Notes: generated from the letters alone by a model not told the origin. A DNA stretch of 21,163 bases from JBOGTC01 sp050692055 (GCA_050692055.1 JBOGTC010000169.1:1-21163); one strand, 5' to 3'. Numbered from the stretch's first letter, positions 1-7,130 are shown. Numbers and translations: made by a program.

Positions 1-150
1 GATCTGCGACGAGCGGCGGCCGAATCTCGCGTTGCCTGCCTGCGGCTCGGCGTGGCCGGTGGCGATCTCCTGCGCGTCGAGGGCGCGAACGGCGTACGGC
101 TCGAGGCGAGTCTCGAGGCGCTGGCCGAGGCCTACCAGACGCCGTTCTAA
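1..150 (+). CDS. purL: C-terminal fragment, probably phosphoribosylformylglycinamidine synthase subunit PurL
   Basis: Frame 1 is open from the first base to a TAA stop at 148-150, giving 49 residues; the rest of the gene lies upstream of the window. The fragment contains a GVAGGDLLRV segment followed by a short helical tail ending AEAYQTPF. PurL proteins end in a similar way: a GxVGGDxLxI strand, then a short serine/leucine-rich stretch and a helix of the L-x-E-x-x-E type before the terminus. PurL catalyses the ATP- and glutamine-dependent conversion of FGAR to FGAM in purine synthesis. The call rests only on this short tail, so it is a recognition from memory of the family and not certain. 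A similar tail occurs in other PurM-like AIR-synthase-fold proteins (selenophosphate synthase, HypE, ThiL), which are the main alternatives. Confidence 0.5.
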   Translation, partial: DLRRAAAESRVACLRLGVAGGDLLRVEGANGVRLEASLEALAEAYQTPF

Positions 151-187
151 CGGCTTGGGCCCAGATTCGCTCGGCTCTATCCCCTAT

Positions 188-340
188 TGCTCGCCTGGTG
201 CAACCTACGCGAGCTGGACGACGGCTCGGGCGCGGGCAGGTACGCCTATTGCATCGCCGACGGCACATTGACCACGCCTGCGGCCGTCGCTGAGGCCCCG
301 AATCGGTCCTGCTCGTCGCGTAGGTTGCAGGGCGCGAGCA
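188..340. repeat. Inverted pair of a hairpin repeat (TGCTCGC-N4-TGCAAC) in a gene-free region
   Basis: The gene-free stretch 151-425 holds an imperfect inverted repeat. The left arm is at 188-212 and the right arm at 316-340; both read TGCTCGC, four variable bases, then TGCAACCTACGCGA on opposite strands. The inner 14 bp (199-212 against 316-329) are perfectly complementary. Each arm can also fold on itself: CTCGC 190-194 with GCGAG 209-213, and GCTCG 311-315 with CGAGC 335-339. The spacer of about 100 bp shows no convincing ORF. A third, single copy of the same motif lies at 14464-14480. It may be a small non-autonomous element or a REP-like/terminator repeat; I cannot tell which. Confidence 0.55.
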
Positions 341-359
341 TTGATACGGCGAGCGCACG

Positions 360-425
360 ACGCTGAGCGGGGAGCGTACGACGCACGGCGCGACGCAGCG
401 CGACGCAGCGGGGAGCGGCCGGGCG
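360..425. repeat. Low-complexity GCGACGCAGCGGGGAGCG-type repeats
   Basis: Short degenerate direct repeats built from CGACGC, AGCGGGGAGCG and GCGACGCAGC fill the end of the spacer just before the stop codon of the XRE gene. A related sequence (CGACGGGGAGCGGG) occurs at 5614-5627, again immediately downstream of a minus-strand gene's stop codon. No gene or clear terminator is seen. Confidence 0.35.
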
Positions 426-1013
426 TCAGTCGCGGCGGGTCAGCTCGGAGTGGCCACCACGCGGGTAGACGATGAGGAGCCTGGCCGGCTCATCGCCGAC
501 CGTCTCGGCATCGTGCGGCAGCGTCCCATCCAGCAGGACGTAGTCGCCCGGTCCTGCCTCGATGACGCTCTCGCCCTGGGTGATGCGGAGGCGTCCCGAC
601 AGCACGACGTGATGCTCGTCGCCGGGATGGGCATGGAACCCGGTGCGATGGCCCGGCGGCATGCTGCCCTCGAAGATGGCGATGTCCCGGGCGATGCCGC
701 CGTCCACCTGGCTGAGGCCGCCGGCGCCCTTCCGCATCCTGCGTTGCGGGCGTTCCGCGGCGCGCACGACCCGCGGCGGCACGCTGGTGTCGAGAAGGAA
801 CCATGCGATGGGCACGTCGAGTGCATCGGCCAGGGCGGCGAGCGTCTCGAGCGACGGCGAGGCCTTGTCGTTCTCGACCTGGCTGAGGTAGCCGATGTTC
901 AGCCCGGTGAGATCGGCCACGCCGGCGAGGGTCAGGTTGCGCTCGCGGCGTCGCCGCCGGATCTGAGCGCCGACGAGTGGCCTGCGGCGGGGAGCATCGG
1001 TCATGCGCTGCAT
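426..1013 (-). CDS. XRE-family transcriptional regulator with C-terminal cupin domain
   Basis: The 195-residue protein has an N-terminal helix-turn-helix of the XRE/Cro type at about residues 17-72, with the recognisable GYLSQVENDKASPSLETLA segment. A single cupin_2 barrel follows at about 110-190, with HAHPGDEHHVVLSGRL and a PGDYVLLDGTLPH motif. Proteins of this architecture (PuuR/SutR-like) are cytoplasmic repressors whose cupin domain senses a small ligand. Two starts are possible: ATG at 1013, or the internal ATG at 1004 (MTDAPRR), which fits family lengths equally well. The gene is divergent from the oxidoreductase at 1137 across a 123-bp spacer, so autoregulation and control of that operon are likely. 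The cupin keeps several histidines, so metal binding is possible. The ligand cannot be inferred. Confidence 0.92.
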   Translation of the reverse strand: MQRMTDAPRRRPLVGAQIRRRRRERNLTLAGVADLTGLNIGYLSQVENDKASPSLETLAALADALDVPIAWFLLDTSVPPRVVRAAERPQRRMRKGAGGLSQVDGGIARDIAIFEGSMPPGHRTGFHAHPGDEHHVVLSGRLRITQGESVIEAGPGDYVLLDGTLPHDAETVGDEPARLLIVYPRGGHSELTRRD

Positions 1014-1017
1014 TGTG

Positions 1018-1063
1018 CTTCAACAAACTACACTTGACAAGAACAAACCGGATCATGCACGAT
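1018..1063 (+). promoter_or_regulatory. Promoter/operator candidate between the XRE gene and the oxidoreductase operon
   Basis: A perfect -35 hexamer TTGACA lies at 1034-1039. The best -10 at ordinary spacing is CACGAT at 1058-1063 (18-bp spacer, three of six matches), so this would be a weak or activator-assisted promoter. Two similar 9-mers, CTTCAACAA (1018-1026) and CTTGACAAG (1033-1041), repeat with a 15-bp period. The second is itself a palindrome around one base and overlaps the -35. This is a plausible operator for the divergent XRE regulator. Confidence 0.4.
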
Positions 1064-1136
1064 ATGGCCAACAACCAATCCCTTTGGCAACGGCCAACAC
1101 CGAACGCAACACCAAACGAAAGGAAAGGACTCGACC

Positions 1137-1760
1137 ATGAAGGTCGCCATCATCGGAGCCGGCAACGTCGGCAAGGCACTCGCCACATCCATCACCCGCG
1201 CGGGCCACGAGGTCACCCTCAGCGCCAGCAGCCCAGAAAGCGCGCAGGCCGCCGCGCAGGAGGTTGGCGCGAGCGCCGCCGACAGCAATGTCTCGGCCGT
1301 CCGCGACGCGAACGTCGTCATCTTGGCCGTGCCGTATCTCGGTGCCGGCGAGGAAGTCGCGGCGGAGATCAGGGACGCCGTGGCCGGCCGCACCGTCGTG
1401 GACGTCACCAACCCGCTCAAGGCCGACTACTCCGGGTTCGCCACCAACGGCAGCTCGGCCGCGGAGGAGTTCCAGAAGCGCATGCCCCAGGCAAAGGTCG
1501 TGAAGGCGTTCAACACCGTCTTCGCCTCAAACCAGGCGGATCCCCGGGCCTCCGAGAAGCCGATCGACGGCTTCGTCGCCGGTGACGACGAGGGAGCGAA
1601 GCGCCAGGTCCTGGAGCTGGTCGAGTCGATCGGCCTCAAGCCGCTCGACGTGGGGCCGCTGAGCTCGGCCCGCCATCTCGAGGGCATGGCCTACATCAAC
1701 ATCGGTCTCAACGCCGCCAATGGTTGGAGCTGGACCTCGGCCTGGCGCCTGGAGCGCTAG
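1137..1760 (+). CDS. NADPH-dependent F420 reductase-like / NAD(P)-binding oxidoreductase
   Basis: The 207-residue protein starts MKVAIIGAGNVGKALA, a textbook N-terminal Rossmann GxGxxG (residues 7-12). It continues with a VTLSASSPESA strand-turn of the kind that binds the NADP 2'-phosphate, then VVILAVPY and VVDVTNPL. This pattern belongs to the NADP oxidoreductase coenzyme-F420-dependent family (Fno/Npd-like, also near the ProC/6PGDH fold). Those enzymes move hydride between NADP(H) and F420; some homologues only act as generic NAD(P)-dependent reductases, so the F420 link is inferred. A purine-rich Shine-Dalgarno stretch (GAAAGGAAAGGA) sits just upstream. The gene is first in a + operon; the VOC gene begins 4 bp after its stop. 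It is divergently paired with an XRE-cupin regulator. Confidence 0.85.
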   Translation: MKVAIIGAGNVGKALATSITRAGHEVTLSASSPESAQAAAQEVGASAADSNVSAVRDANVVILAVPYLGAGEEVAAEIRDAVAGRTVVDVTNPLKADYSGFATNGSSAAEEFQKRMPQAKVVKAFNTVFASNQADPRASEKPIDGFVAGDDEGAKRQVLELVESIGLKPLDVGPLSSARHLEGMAYINIGLNAANGWSWTSAWRLER

Positions 1761-1764
1761 ACAG

Positions 1765-2244
1765 ATGGCGATCACGAGACTCAACCACGCGGTCCTCTTC
1801 GTCCGCGACGCGGATGTGGCCGCCGACTTCTACCGCCGCGCCTTCGGCTTCGCGGAGCTGAGCCGGCCGCAGGGCATGCGCGCCGTGTTCATGCGGTCGC
1901 CGACCGGCGGAAACCACCACGACCTGGGCCTGTTCGAGGTCGGCGCGCAGGCCGCGCGCCCGGCTCGAGGCTCGGTGGGCCTGTACCATCTGGCCTGGGA
2001 GATCGACACGATCGAGGGGCTGGCCGAGATGGCGAGATCGCTCTCCGAGCTGGGGGCGCTCACGGGCGCCTCCGACCACGGGGTGTCGAAGTCCCTCTAC
2101 GGCCGCGACCCGGACGGCAACGAGTTCGAGGTCATGTGGAGCGTCCCTCGCGAGGCGTGGGGCGAGTACGAGGACCAGGCGACGGTCATGCCGTTGAACC
2201 TCGAGGCGGAGGTGGCGCGCTGGGGCGCGGGCACGCCGGCATGA
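1765..2244 (+). CDS. VOC-family protein (glyoxalase/extradiol dioxygenase-like)
   Basis: 159 residues starting MAITRLNHAVLFVRD at the ATG 4 bp after the preceding stop. The two beta-alpha-beta-beta-beta modules of the vicinal oxygen chelate fold are visible: LNHAVLFVRD...FYRRAFGF, and GLYHLAWEI...LYGRDPDGNEFEVMW. The metal ligands expected of the family are present: His8, His75 and Glu122. The match resembles catechol-2,3-dioxygenase-like or glyoxalase I-like proteins; the substrate cannot be read from sequence. Tight spacing places it in an operon with the upstream oxidoreductase, so the two may act in the same degradative or detoxifying step. Confidence 0.88.
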   Translation: MAITRLNHAVLFVRDADVAADFYRRAFGFAELSRPQGMRAVFMRSPTGGNHHDLGLFEVGAQAARPARGSVGLYHLAWEIDTIEGLAEMARSLSELGALTGASDHGVSKSLYGRDPDGNEFEVMWSVPREAWGEYEDQATVMPLNLEAEVARWGAGTPA

Positions 2245-2321
2245 TCACGATCCGTCGCGACGCCGAGATCGACGTGCCGATGGAGGTCCAGCCGGCCGGC
2301 ATCTGGAACGGCCGCATCTGA
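2241..2321 (+). CDS. Possible 26-residue mini-ORF or gene remnant
   Basis: An ATG at 2241 overlaps the VOC stop codon (ATGA) and opens a 26-codon frame ending at TGA 2319-2321, five bases before the NhaA start. It reads MITIRRDAEIDVPMEV and ends WNGRI. No domain can be assigned. Its exact fit between two operon genes suggests either a translated leader peptide that couples NhaA translation, or the 5' remnant of a truncated cupin/pirin-like gene. Short length makes it impossible to decide from sequence alone. Confidence 0.3.
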   Translation: MITIRRDAEIDVPMEVQPAGIWNGRI

Positions 2322-2325
2322 GCCG

Positions 2326-4242
2326 ATGACGGAGGCGAGCGCCACCTCTCAGGCGGCCTTCCGCGGGGAGACGCCCGCACGCCCGCACATGGCCGTCCTG
2401 CGCAGCTTCCTCAAGACCGAGGCGGGCGGCGCCCTCGTCCTGCTCGCCGCCACGGTCGTGGCGCTGATCTGGGCCAACTCGCCGTGGAGCGACGGCTACG
2501 ACGCGCTGTGGGCCACCGAGATCGGTCTCAGCGCGGGCCCCTTCAGCGTGAGTGACGACCTCGGGCACTGGGTCAACGACGGCCTGATGACGTTCTTCTT
2601 CCTGCTCATTGGCCTCGAGATCCGCCGCGAGTTCGACATGGGCGAGTTCCGCGAGCGCCGGCGGCTGGCGGTGCCCATGTTCGCCGCGCTGGGCGGCATG
2701 ATCCTGCCGGTGGCGATCTTCCTGGCGCTCAACCCGGGCGGCGACGGCGCCCGTGGCTGGGCCATGGTCATGGCGACCGACACCGCCTTCGCGGTCGGCG
2801 TCCTTGCCCTGGTCGGGCGGCGCAGCTCGTTCCGCCTGCGGACGTTCCTGCTGACCCTGGTGATCGTCGACGACGTGGCCGCCGTCAGCGTCATCGCGAT
2901 CGTCTACAGCACCGATGTCCAGCTCGTGGCGCTCGCGATCGGCATCGGGCTGCTGGTGGTCATGGCGGCGCTGCGCGCCATCGGCTTCCAGCGTTCATCG
3001 GTCTACGCGCTGCTGGGGCTTGGCATCTGGCTGGCCGCATCCGAGGCCGGGGTCCACCCTACCGTGGCCGGCGTCGCGATCGGGCTTTTGACCAGCGCCT
3101 ACCCGCCGCGCCGCGCGGCGCTCCAGGAGGCGTCCGGGGTCGCCCGCGCCTTCCGGCAGCGTCCGACCCCCGAGCTCGCGACGGCCGCGGCTCGCCGGAT
3201 CACGATGTCGCTCTCGCCGAACGAGCGGCTCCAGCACGCGTTGCACCCGTGGAGCAGCTTCGTCGTCGTGCCCCTCTTCGCCCTCGCCAACGCCGGGCTC
3301 GACCTCAGCGGCGAGCTGCTCGCGCGGGCGCTGGGCTCCCCACTCACCATCGGCATCGTGCTCGGCCTGGTGGTGGGGAAGACGTTCGGGATCCCGCTGG
3401 GCGCGTGGCTCGCCACGCGCTCGTGGCTCGGCGGCCAGCCGCTCTCGGTCGGGTGGCCGTCGCTCGTGGCTGCCTCATCGGTCGCCGGCATCGGCTTCAC
3501 GATGTCGCTGCTGATCGCCGAGCTCAGCTACAGCGGACCGTTGCTGGAGGAGGCGAAGCTCGGGATCTTCATGGCCTCCATCGCGGCCGCGGCCCTCAGC
3601 GTCGCCATGTTCCACGGCCTGTCGCTGCTCCCGCGCGACTGGTTGGGGCGCGCCGAGGCCAGGACGTCACTCCCGCTGATCGATCTGACCGATGCCGTCG
3701 ACCCGGTGCGGGACCACGTGCGTGGCCCGCGCGATGCGCCGGTCACCCTCCTCGAGTACGGCGACTACGAGTGCCCGCATTGCGGCCGAGCCGCTCCTGT
3801 CATCCGGCAGCTGCTCGAGCGCTTCGACGGCAGGCTGCGCTTCGTCTATCGCCACCTGCCCCTGCCGGACGTTCACCCCAACGCGGCGCTGGCCGCGGAG
3901 GCCGCCGAGGCGGCGGGGGCGCAGGGCAGGTTCTGGGAGATGCACGACCTCCTCTTCGAACGGCAGGAGGCCCTCCAGCTCGCCGACCTCGTCCGCTACG
4001 CGCGGGAGCTGGGGCTCGACGCGGGTGCGTTCGAGGATGCGCTCCGCAGCGGGAAGTTCTCCACGCGAGTGGGCCAGGACGTCAACAGCGCCGGCGAGGC
4101 GGGGGTGGCCGGAACGCCGAGCTTCTTCATCAACGAGGTCCGCTACCGCGGCGCGTACGACGTCGACTCGCTCGCGGCGGTGCTGACCCGGGCGGGAAGC
4201 ATGGTCGAGAGCCGCGCTCGCGTCGCCGCCGAAAGCGGCTAG
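2326..4242 (+). CDS. nhaA: Na+/H+ antiporter NhaA fused to a C-terminal DsbA-like thioredoxin domain
   Basis: 638 residues. Residues ~22-440 are NhaA: FLKTEAGGALVLL and WANSPWSD near the N-terminus, GLEIRREFDMGEF, and the conserved aspartate pair Asp182-Asp183 in LVIVDDVAAVSVIAI, equivalent to the transport aspartates 163/164 of E. coli NhaA. NhaA exchanges cytoplasmic Na+ (or Li+) for external protons in pH and salt homeostasis. Residues ~455-630 form a DsbA/Thioredoxin_4 domain with an active-site CPHC (Cys483, Cys486) in YGDYECPHCGRA and the cis-proline loop GTPSFFINE. Length is well above the ~390 residues of plain NhaA, matching the fusion class known from Actinobacteria and Chloroflexi. 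Its start ATG is preceded by AGCCG and lacks a clear Shine-Dalgarno. It overlaps the convergent MerR gene by 4 bp. Confidence 0.95.
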   Translation: MTEASATSQAAFRGETPARPHMAVLRSFLKTEAGGALVLLAATVVALIWANSPWSDGYDALWATEIGLSAGPFSVSDDLGHWVNDGLMTFFFLLIGLEIRREFDMGEFRERRRLAVPMFAALGGMILPVAIFLALNPGGDGARGWAMVMATDTAFAVGVLALVGRRSSFRLRTFLLTLVIVDDVAAVSVIAIVYSTDVQLVALAIGIGLLVVMAALRAIGFQRSSVYALLGLGIWLAASEAGVHPTVAGVAIGLLTSAYPPRRAALQEASGVARAFRQRPTPELATAAARRITMSLSPNERLQHALHPWSSFVVVPLFALANAGLDLSGELLARALGSPLTIGIVLGLVVGKTFGIPLGAWLATRSWLGGQPLSVGWPSLVAASSVAGIGFTMSLLIAELSYSGPLLEEAKLGIFMASIAAAALSVAMFHGLSLLPRDWLGRAEARTSLPLIDLTDAVDPVRDHVRGPRDAPVTLLEYGDYECPHCGRAAPVIRQLLERFDGRLRFVYRHLPLPDVHPNAALAAEAAEAAGAQGRFWEMHDLLFERQEALQLADLVRYARELGLDAGAFEDALRSGKFSTRVGQDVNSAGEAGVAGTPSFFINEVRYRGAYDVDSLAAVLTRAGSMVESRARVAAESG

Positions 4243-4862
4243 GAGCCAAGGCGCCGGCGCGAGTGGTGCTCCTGCGCCAGCCGGCGCAGCGCGGAGATCG
4301 CCCGCTCGAAGACCACGGTGCCGATGACGGTCGCCTCGACTGCCGCCTCGCGGCTCGCGCTGCCGGCGACGTAGGCGAGCTCGTCCCGGGCGATCTCGTC
4401 CACGTGATCGGCGTAGCGATCGAATACGTTGGGTCCCACCTCCCATCCGAGCTGGCGCAGGGCCACCAGCGTGGACGCCAGCGTGGATCGCGCCGGGGCG
4501 TCCGACGTCACCTCCCAGCCGCGGTCATCGAGCCACCCATCCACCTCCCGGCGCGCCGATTCCACGGCGGGATCGCTGCTCGTCGACGGCCTGTCCAGCG
4601 CTCGATGTGCCACGCCGAGCACCTGGGTCAACGGCTGCTCGCTATCGTCGAGCGCCTCGAGGACCCGCCGCACCGCCGCCAGGCGCATCCCGCCCACCTC
4701 GATGAGCACCCGCACCAGGTGGAGCCGCCGCAGGTGCGAGCCGTCGTAGGTCGCCTGGTTCGGCGCGGTCCGCCGCCCCGCGGGGAGGACGCCCTCGCGG
4801 AGGTAGAACTTGATGGTCGGGATCGAGACGCCGCTCTCGCGGCTCAGGTCGGAGATGCGCAT
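4239..4862 (-). CDS. MerR-family transcriptional regulator
   Basis: 207 residues. The N-terminal ~70 form a MerR-type winged helix: MRISDLSRESGVSIPTIKFY, then LREGVLPAGRR and an YDGSHLRRLHLVRVLIEVGGM segment. The following helix would be the dimerisation coiled coil, and the ~120-residue C-terminal region is an unassigned effector or protein-contact domain, rich in acidic and hydrophobic residues. MerR proteins usually twist promoters with long spacers. The gene starts inside a compact divergent control region with the membrane protein at 4944, and its own predicted -35/-10 straddles a perfect palindrome, so autoregulation is likely. The start ATG is preceded directly by GACCG. Confidence 0.9.
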   Translation of the reverse strand: MRISDLSRESGVSIPTIKFYLREGVLPAGRRTAPNQATYDGSHLRRLHLVRVLIEVGGMRLAAVRRVLEALDDSEQPLTQVLGVAHRALDRPSTSSDPAVESARREVDGWLDDRGWEVTSDAPARSTLASTLVALRQLGWEVGPNVFDRYADHVDEIARDELAYVAGSASREAAVEATVIGTVVFERAISALRRLAQEHHSRRRLGS

Positions 4863-4867
4863 CGGTC

Positions 4868-4923
4868 TTGACAGATACTAGTGGATAGTGACACTATCCG
4901 CAATAGATATACGCGCTATCCAC
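4868..4923. promoter_or_regulatory. Divergent promoters over a 17-bp perfect palindrome (MerR operator candidate)
   Basis: The 81-bp spacer holds GGATAGTG-A-CACTATCC (4883-4899), a perfect 8-1-8 palindrome. A further half-site CTATCCAC at 4916-4923 pairs with GTGGATAG at 4881-4888. Forward promoter: TTGACA 4868-4873, 18-bp spacer, CACTAT 4892-4897. Reverse promoter: TTGCGG (complement of 4898-4903), 17-bp spacer, TAGTAT (complement of 4875-4880). The palindrome lies within both promoters, as expected for a shared operator. The reverse transcript would have a leader of only a few bases. Confidence 0.6.
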
Positions 4924-4943
4924 GAAGGAGCAATCCCAGACCG

Positions 4944-5366
4944 ATGGCCCCCGAATCACGCCGGCTCGCCGGCATCCTCCTCATTCTCGTCCCGGCCGTG
5001 GCATTCGGCGGTGCGAGCCTGCTGTCCATGATCCTCGGGCAGGTGCCCGGCTATCTCGACAACCCGCTGCGCCAGGACCTGTGGCGCGCCGGTCACGCGC
5101 ACGCCGGCGTCATGCTCATCCTCGCGCTCGTCATGCTGCGCTACGTCGACGAGACGAACCTCTCCGGCGCGTGGCTGTCGCTGGCGCGCCATGGCGTGCC
5201 GCTCGCCGCGATCCTCATGCCGGCCGGCTTCTTCCTGTCCGTGCTCAGCCCCGAGGCGACCGAGCCGAATCCGCTCATCTACCTCGTCTTCGCCGGCGGC
5301 TTCTTCCTCGTGGGTGGCGTGCTGACCCTGGGCGTTGGGTTGATTCGGTCGCCGCGCGGCGCCTGA
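4944..5366 (+). CDS. Small integral membrane protein, about four transmembrane segments
   Basis: 140 residues. The ATG at 4944 is chosen because GAAGGAG (4924-4930) lies 13 bases upstream, and because a longer frame back to 4881 would run through the operator. Hydrophobic stretches at about residues 9-32, 52-66, 83-103 and 112-134 predict four transmembrane helices. A conserved-looking RAGHAHAGV segment at residues 48-56, at the start of the second helix, has two histidines that could bind a metal or heme. I do not recognise a named family. The divergent MerR-type regulator suggests the protein is induced by the signal that regulator senses. Confidence 0.8.
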   Translation: MAPESRRLAGILLILVPAVAFGGASLLSMILGQVPGYLDNPLRQDLWRAGHAHAGVMLILALVMLRYVDETNLSGAWLSLARHGVPLAAILMPAGFFLSVLSPEATEPNPLIYLVFAGGFFLVGGVLTLGVGLIRSPRGA

Positions 5367-5637
5367 GCCCGACCGCGGCGACGGCCGATCACCTTCGCAA
5401 TTTGCCGCTGAGGCAAGCACGGGGCGCATCAAGCATGGATTCCGCGCCTGGTGGGCCGTGTGGGTGTCATTACGTTCCGCTGGGGCAAGTTGGACCGCTC
5501 ATTCGGGCTGCCGGCCGGCTGTAAGCGCCGTGAAGTTGCCTGAGCAGCAGATAGCGTGGGTCATCGGCGATCGAGCGACGGGGAGTGGACAGGGCGACCG
5601 GGAGTGGACAGGGCGACGGGGAGCGGGCGCGGGACGC
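5367..5637. other. Gene-free convergent spacer
   Basis: Between the stop of the membrane protein and the stop of the convergent DinB gene I see no convincing ORF, RNA gene or U-tract terminator. Its right end carries the 19-bp tandem repeat listed separately. Confidence 0.5.
5576..5632. repeat. 19-bp tandem repeat, about 2.7 copies
   Basis: The unit CGACGGGGAGTGGACAGGG occurs at 5576-5594, again at 5595-5613 with one change, and then partly at 5614-5632 (CGACGGGGAGCGGG). It ends next to the 3' end of the DinB-family gene. It may be a slippage product or a protein-binding array; no function is evident. Confidence 0.75.
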
Positions 5638-6126
5638 TCAGTCTCCTCGCAGCCAGTCGAGCTGGTCTGCGTGCTCCTCGAGATGGTCCGCGACGAAGCG
5701 CTCGAAGATCCGCTGGACCGTCATCTCGCCCATCGTCGGATGCATGCCGCGTCGCCTCCAGGCCTCGGGCTCCAGCTCCCGAGCGGCATCGGTCACGGCG
5801 GCTAGCGAGGCACGCACGCGCGCCAGGAGGGCGGCCGGATCGGCATGGCGGTCGCGCTCGATGGCGGCGATGCGGCCGGCATCGGTCTTGACCCGGCCGA
5901 ATGGGACGGGCTCGTTGGTGGCGAGCGACGCCACCCGCTGCGCCTGCGCCAGCCAGTAAGCCGGAAACTCGGCCAGGTGCGACCAGACCTGCCCCGCCTC
6001 CCAGCGCTCTTCGCCGCCGGGGTCTGGCTCGGTCAGCCCGGTCGCAGGTGGCGCGTCCGCGTGCTCGATCAGGCGGCGCTCGACATCGGCCAGGCGGGAA
6101 ATGAGCTTGTCGACCGCGGCGCTCAT
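5638..6126 (-). CDS. DinB-family (DinB_2-like) putative metal-dependent protein
   Basis: 162 residues predicted to form the four-helix DinB/YfiT bundle. The family's metal triad is visible: His50 in GQVWSHLAEFPAYW, and His148 with His152 in FVADHLEEHADQLDWL. A typical HPTMGEMTVQRIFE turn precedes the last helix. Members include mycothiol- or bacillithiol-dependent transferases and many proteins of unknown activity, so the thiol-transferase role is only a possibility. Its ATG overlaps the stop of the FAH-family hydrolase by 4 bp, which implies translational coupling and perhaps a joint catabolic role such as isomerase plus hydrolase. Confidence 0.82.
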   Translation of the reverse strand: MSAAVDKLISRLADVERRLIEHADAPPATGLTEPDPGGEERWEAGQVWSHLAEFPAYWLAQAQRVASLATNEPVPFGRVKTDAGRIAAIERDRHADPAALLARVRASLAAVTDAARELEPEAWRRRGMHPTMGEMTVQRIFERFVADHLEEHADQLDWLRGD

Positions 6127-7130
6127 CGGCTCGGACGCTCAATGACCGGGGAGGTGAGCTCGCCCAGGCGCTCGATCGCCAGCGTCACCGAGTCGCCGGG
6201 CTGCAGGTATCGCCCGAGCTTCTCATCGCGGATCTCGAGCAGGCAGCCGGTTCCGACGGTCCCCGAGCCGATCAGGTCGCCGGCGCGCAACCGCGCGTCC
6301 GCCGAAGCGCGCTCGATCATCTCGCCGAAGCTGAAGTGCGCCGATGCCCACGAGCCGCGAGACAGCTCCTGCCCATTGACCGATGCGGTCATCGCCAGCC
6401 CGTAGCCCTTGTCCCGGCGCGTGTCGGCCAGCTCATCCGGCGTGACGAGCCATGGACCGATGGAGCTGGCGAAGTCCTTGCCCTTGGCCGGCCCCAGCCG
6501 AACGGTGGTCTCCTCGCGCTGCAGGTCGCGGGCGGACCAGTCGTTGAAGACCATGTAGCCGCCGATCGCCTCCTCGCCGCGTGCCGGGTCCAGGTTCTTC
6601 ACCGGCGTGTCGATGAGCGCGGCGACCTCCAGCTCGTAGTCGAGCTCCTGCGAGCCGCGCGGGGCGTGGACGGGATCCCCGGGGCCGCGTATCTCGGAAA
6701 CGTTGCCGATGTAGAAGATCGGCAGCCGATACCACGCCTCGGGGATCTCCATGTCGCGCCGCTTCCACATGGTGCCCACGTGCTGCTCAAAGGCGTAGAA
6801 GTCTCGGAACGACGGCGGCGAGATGATGGGCGGGCCGAAGGCGAGGTCCGTCGCGTCGAGGATCGCGTCCTGGTCCTCCGCGGGGCCGGCTGTGTCGAGC
6901 AGCTCGCTCAGCGCCTCCACGCGCAGGCCGGCGGCCAGGTGGGCGTCGAGCGTCGTCACCGGCTGACGGAACAGGGATGAGTTGTGGACGCGGCGTGGAT
7001 CGGCTTGCCCGAGCGCGCGGCGCGCCTCCTCGAGGCCGAGCCAGCGGCTGCCGTCGGCGTCGAGCGCGGCGGCGAGGCGCCACGAGGCGCCGGCCGGAGC
7101 GGTCCGCTCCCGGACGTGAGCGATCTTCAT
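6123..7130 (-). CDS. Fumarylacetoacetate hydrolase (FAH)-family protein
   Basis: 335 residues from the ATG at 7130, which is preceded by GGAGCCG; the frame extends to an in-frame TTG at 7139 but MKIAHVRERTAPAG is the natural start. The FAH fold is clear from FRDFYAFEQHV, SQELDYELEVAALI, MVFNDWSARDLQ, GKDFASSIGPWLVTPDEL and GDLIGSGTVGTGC. The Mg/Ca ligands correspond to Asp110, Glu166, Glu168 and Asp197 (counted from the ATG). Members cleave C-C bonds of fumarylacetoacetate or related acylpyruvates and 2-oxo-diacids at the end of aromatic or sugar-acid catabolism. Substrate is not predictable. It is the first gene of a two-gene operon with the DinB-family protein. Confidence 0.9.
   Translation of the reverse strand: MKIAHVRERTAPAGASWRLAAALDADGSRWLGLEEARRALGQADPRRVHNSSLFRQPVTTLDAHLAAGLRVEALSELLDTAGPAEDQDAILDATDLAFGPPIISPPSFRDFYAFEQHVGTMWKRRDMEIPEAWYRLPIFYIGNVSEIRGPGDPVHAPRGSQELDYELEVAALIDTPVKNLDPARGEEAIGGYMVFNDWSARDLQREETTVRLGPAKGKDFASSIGPWLVTPDELADTRRDKGYGLAMTASVNGQELSRGSWASAHFSFGEMIERASADARLRAGDLIGSGTVGTGCLLEIRDEKLGRYLQPGDSVTLAIERLGELTSPVIERPSR

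Noticed and set aside
32..271. 79-residue + frame at the left edge
   Set aside because: It is out of frame with the purL-like tail and then continues into noncoding repeat sequence; low-complexity arginine/serine composition.
450..1037. 195-residue + frame opposite the XRE gene
   Set aside because: Antisense shadow of a clear XRE-cupin gene; no domain.
3249..4871. 540-residue + frame inside nhaA and MerR
   Set aside because: Arg/Ala/Gly-rich shadow of high-GC genes on both strands, no motif.
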